Of a stretch of 64,000 bases of DNA, positions 61,961 through 64,000 are shown one piece after another (position 1 is the stretch's first letter; each line of letters opens with the position of its first letter). A program made the position numbers and the translations under genes. The stretch is taken from assembly GCA_937146725.1 (NCBI GenBank), contig CAKZRU010000090.1, forward strand, positions 28,074 through 92,073, written 5' to 3'. The notes under the pieces are model-generated. The model searched no databases. It worked only from the letters and a program-made list of their open reading frames with translations, and was not told the DNA's origin. This DNA is from an uncultured Myxococcales bacterium (GTDB taxonomy: Bacteria; Myxococcota_A; Bradymonadia; UBA7976; VGTA01).

Positions 61961-63370
61961 CTAGAAAGTAGCCGCTTCTACAAACTTGAGGTTACGATAC
62001 TCAACTGTTCCCTCTTGATCGTAGTAAATATATTCACAACGGCTTTCACCATTAATATCTGTGAGCGCCATATTTCGAGTACAGTCAAAGTCGCTAGCCA
62101 CTCCATCAGCGCCAAGATTCATCAGCCAAATCGAGTTGGTACCATTACGATTAGGTCGTGTAGACGTAAAGGCAAGTTGAGAATCTTCTGGGCTAATTGC
62201 AAAGCTACGAATATCATGATTGGACCAGTGGTTACCACGTGGTACGTTGGTCACATTAACCGGCGCATTATTTAAGTCGCGTGAAAAGCGATAAATCTCA
62301 TAATCTTGTCGATTGGCACTTGGGAACTCTCGAATTGAGCAATCGCCGTTAAACAGTAGGTAAAAATAGTTACTGTCTTTAGTGAATACAGGCTCATTCA
62401 CAACATTGGTAAAGGGATAATTACCACTACAGGCTTCAGGTACATTTCGAATGGGGAAGAGGTCGCGACTGACCGGCATAACGATTTCATCCGTGGCTTC
62501 CAAGGTATGGATTCTCCACATAAATTGGTTACTTGTCACCGCTGCTAAATAAGTGCTATCAGGAGCAAAGCGAACCGGATTTGTTGAGGCTGAAAACTCT
62601 GAGCCGGTACTGCCCATTTCGCCAAAGGTATACAGCTCAAAAACAAGTCCATTGCTTGCATTGATCAGGCTGACACTCATGCTTGATAAAGTTGTTTTAA
62701 TAATAATCAGTAGATCATCACTAAGAGTGGTGGCAAAGCCGCCATTCGCACTGACTAAGTCTAGCTCTACTGGTGCTTCACTTCCATCCAAAGGCCCTAG
62801 CTTGACCGATACACCATTATTAACTCCGGCATCCTTGATTTCAGTAAAGGTGATATTATTGGGAGTAAAGGCAAAGCGAAGCACATTTTCGGCGACTAAA
62901 CGCTTATTGGCGATGTCCACCTTGGCCTCTGCTCGACTAATCGGTGCTAAATACAGGTCATTTTGACTTTGGTTGGGTTGTAACCAAGCGACCCATGACA
63001 ATGAGGGATGTAATTCACAACCACGGGAGACACAGTCCATTTCCTCTTTACTAATGCCCTCATTAAGCCAAAGTTCATCTTGGTTATCCATATTAAAAGC
63101 CAACAAATCACCACGTGCTGGCATGCCCATTTCTGTGAAGATACGAGTATATGTGAGGAAGGTCTTGAGATTACCAGGCATACCATTTTCGGTATCTCCG
63201 CCCATGCCTTCATTGGTACCAGCATCACTTGGACCACCAAAAACCTCAGGTTCATCAGTTTGTGAATCAGTGTCATCACAAGCAATGCATGATAAAGTCA
63301 TGCATAATAAGAATGATAAATAAACTGTCTTAGACCAAATGTTTTGGCCCTTACTTACTGTATTAAACAT
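61961..63370 (-). CDS. Lipoprotein with TolB-like beta-propeller
   Basis: This 469-residue lipoprotein has a lipobox L-S-C-I-A-C at Cys31 and a Gly/Asn/Asp-rich linker. The body contains repeated W/F-x-P-D-S-x-x-L-A and S-P-E-D-S-Q-L-A-F-T-S motifs typical of PD40/WD40-like propeller blades. Two Cys pairs may form disulfides (near 115-120 and 435-450). It is probably a periplasmic or surface binding protein. AAAGG lies 9 nt before the ATG. It lies upstream of the yheU-like gene on the same strand. Confidence 0.78.
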   Translation of the reverse strand: MFNTVSKGQNIWSKTVYLSFLLCMTLSCIACDDTDSQTDEPEVFGGPSDAGTNEGMGGDTENGMPGNLKTFLTYTRIFTEMGMPARGDLLAFNMDNQDELWLNEGISKEEMDCVSRGCELHPSLSWVAWLQPNQSQNDLYLAPISRAEAKVDIANKRLVAENVLRFAFTPNNITFTEIKDAGVNNGVSVKLGPLDGSEAPVELDLVSANGGFATTLSDDLLIIIKTTLSSMSVSLINASNGLVFELYTFGEMGSTGSEFSASTNPVRFAPDSTYLAAVTSNQFMWRIHTLEATDEIVMPVSRDLFPIRNVPEACSGNYPFTNVVNEPVFTKDSNYFYLLFNGDCSIREFPSANRQDYEIYRFSRDLNNAPVNVTNVPRGNHWSNHDIRSFAISPEDSQLAFTSTRPNRNGTNSIWLMNLGADGVASDFDCTRNMALTDINGESRCEYIYYDQEGTVEYRNLKFVEAATF

Positions 63371-63731
63371 CGTAAAGCCTTTGTCGCTTAAATGATTAAG
63401 TTAGATCTACTTTGCTGATAAGATCTCAAGTGTTTTCCGAGTAGAATACGCACTTAGTATCACAAGCATCAACAGTAGGTGTAGTTAAATCGAACAGAAG
63501 AACTCAAGAATTAACTCAAAGATAATCCTATGTAAGTTAAAGTAGGTGTTTGCTTTACATCTACCGATCAAAATCTACGAAAAATGAAAATTTTGTTTCA
63601 CTTTGTAGTCTCAGTGTGCAAACTAAAACTAAATTGAAGTTATACCCTCATATTATGTGAGCAAATCGATCTGAGTTGATAATATAGTATAACACCACAC
63701 TAGCCTAACTACGTTGAGGAGATGTATAATT
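63371..63731. other. 361-bp divergent region upstream of flagellin
   Basis: No gene is visible. A flagellin promoter is expected here. I find no good sigma28 (TAAA-N15-GCCGATAA) or sigma54 (TGGCAC-N5-TTGC) match; the nearest word is ACCGATCA near 63573. AT-rich words such as TATAGTATAAC (63683-63693) could be a sigma70-like -10. Confidence 0.5.
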
Positions 63732-64000
63732 ATGGGGCTATATATTAATACAAATACAGCGTCCATCAATGGTCGTCGTCGTTTAAGCCAATCATCTAAC
63801 GCCATGAGTCGTTCATTTGAAAGACTCTCATCTGGCCTTAGAATCAATAGCGCCAAAGATGATGCAGCCGGTCTTGCAATTAGTAATCGTATGACTGCAC
63901 AAATTCGTGGTCTTGACCAAGCTGTACGTAACTCTAATGATGGTATTTCAATGGCGCAAACTGCTGAAGGTGCGCTCAATGAAACAACTAACATTCTACA
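63732..64000 (+). CDS. fliC: Flagellin, N-terminal part (runs off right edge)
   Basis: The first 89 codons of flagellin begin M-G-L-Y-I-N-T-N and contain the conserved D0/D1 helices: [21 protein letters not shown] near 30-50, then [18 protein letters not shown]. This is the polymerising subunit of the filament and implies motility. GAGGAG ends 10 nt before the ATG. The long antisense frame over this region is a shadow of the gene. fliC is used generically. Confidence 0.95.
   Translation, partial: MGLYINTNTASINGRRRLSQSSNAMSRSFERLSSGLRINSAKDDAAGLAISNRMTAQIRGLDQAVRNSNDGISMAQTAEGALNETTNIL

Noticed and set aside
63722..63748. 8-codon leader frame starting just after GAGGAG upstream of flagellin
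   Set aside because: The ATG sits directly beside the ribosome-binding site with no spacing, and the peptide has no regulatory character; flagellin at 63732 uses the site better.
63653..63994. 113-codon minus-strand frame over the flagellin start
   Set aside because: It is antisense to a clear flagellin N-terminus and lacks any recognisable domain.

Overview
The window is AT-rich bacterial DNA with dense coding on both strands. It most resembles a member of the former Deltaproteobacteria in the Myxococcota/Bradymonadota sphere. Family-level content supports this: many secreted lipoproteins with MopE-type Cys/Asp repeats, thrombospondin-type-3 and PKD repeats, a MYXO-CTERM-like C-terminal tail, an AgmX/PglI-type TonB-like protein, and a fused 2-oxo acid dehydrogenase E1. 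No 16S gene or other taxonomic marker is present, so this is an inference. I see no transposase, integrase, phage gene or CRISPR array.

Layout. 1-566 is the start of a serine hydrolase that runs off the left edge. 614-6402 is a two-gene operon (TPR/PEGA protein, then a large Ig-like/FG-GAP lipoprotein). 6524-9780 is a trkA-trkH potassium-uptake pair. It diverges from an MlaE-MlaD lipid-transport pair (9900-12283) that has no ATPase gene beside it. 12330-30131 is mostly an envelope/surface-protein region: a TPR glycosyltransferase, five repeat-rich Cys/Asp or PKD proteins, a metzincin-like lipoprotein, three further small lipoproteins, and an elongator tRNA-Met with a good terminator. 30148-31311 is an apparent Card1-fold (CARF plus PD-(D/E)XK) protein whose ligand and catalytic motifs are eroded. 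31353-33639 holds tilS behind a trypsin-fold protein that has lost its triad.

33932-47135 is mostly metabolism and translation: an AgmX-like protein, a 56-residue charged protein, maleylacetoacetate isomerase, E1 alpha-beta fusion, a TGS-less threonyl-tRNA synthetase, transketolase, two glycosyltransferases, a methyltransferase and a DksA-like regulator. 47364-50128 encodes an outer-membrane protein, a DUF3426-like membrane protein and a HEAT-like protein. Then follow TatA, a HEAT-repeat protein ending in a degenerate cyclophilin fold, an EtfD-like Fe-S oxidoreductase with truD, aat, a TSUP transporter, a long-chain acyl-CoA synthetase, two lipoproteins and a YheU-family protein. The window closes in the N-terminus of flagellin, so the organism is probably motile.

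Two themes recur. Three separate proteins look like pseudo-enzymes (Card1-like, trypsin-like, cyclophilin-like). Short in-frame or intergenic tandem duplications (11 to 16 bp units) occur in at least seven places, including inside transketolase and a glycosyltransferase. The EtfD-like oxidoreductase and acyl-CoA synthetase fit fatty-acid beta-oxidation; maleylacetoacetate isomerase and E1 fit aromatic and branched-chain amino-acid catabolism. Where a start differs from the longest open frame, the choice was made on the ribosome-binding site and signal peptide.
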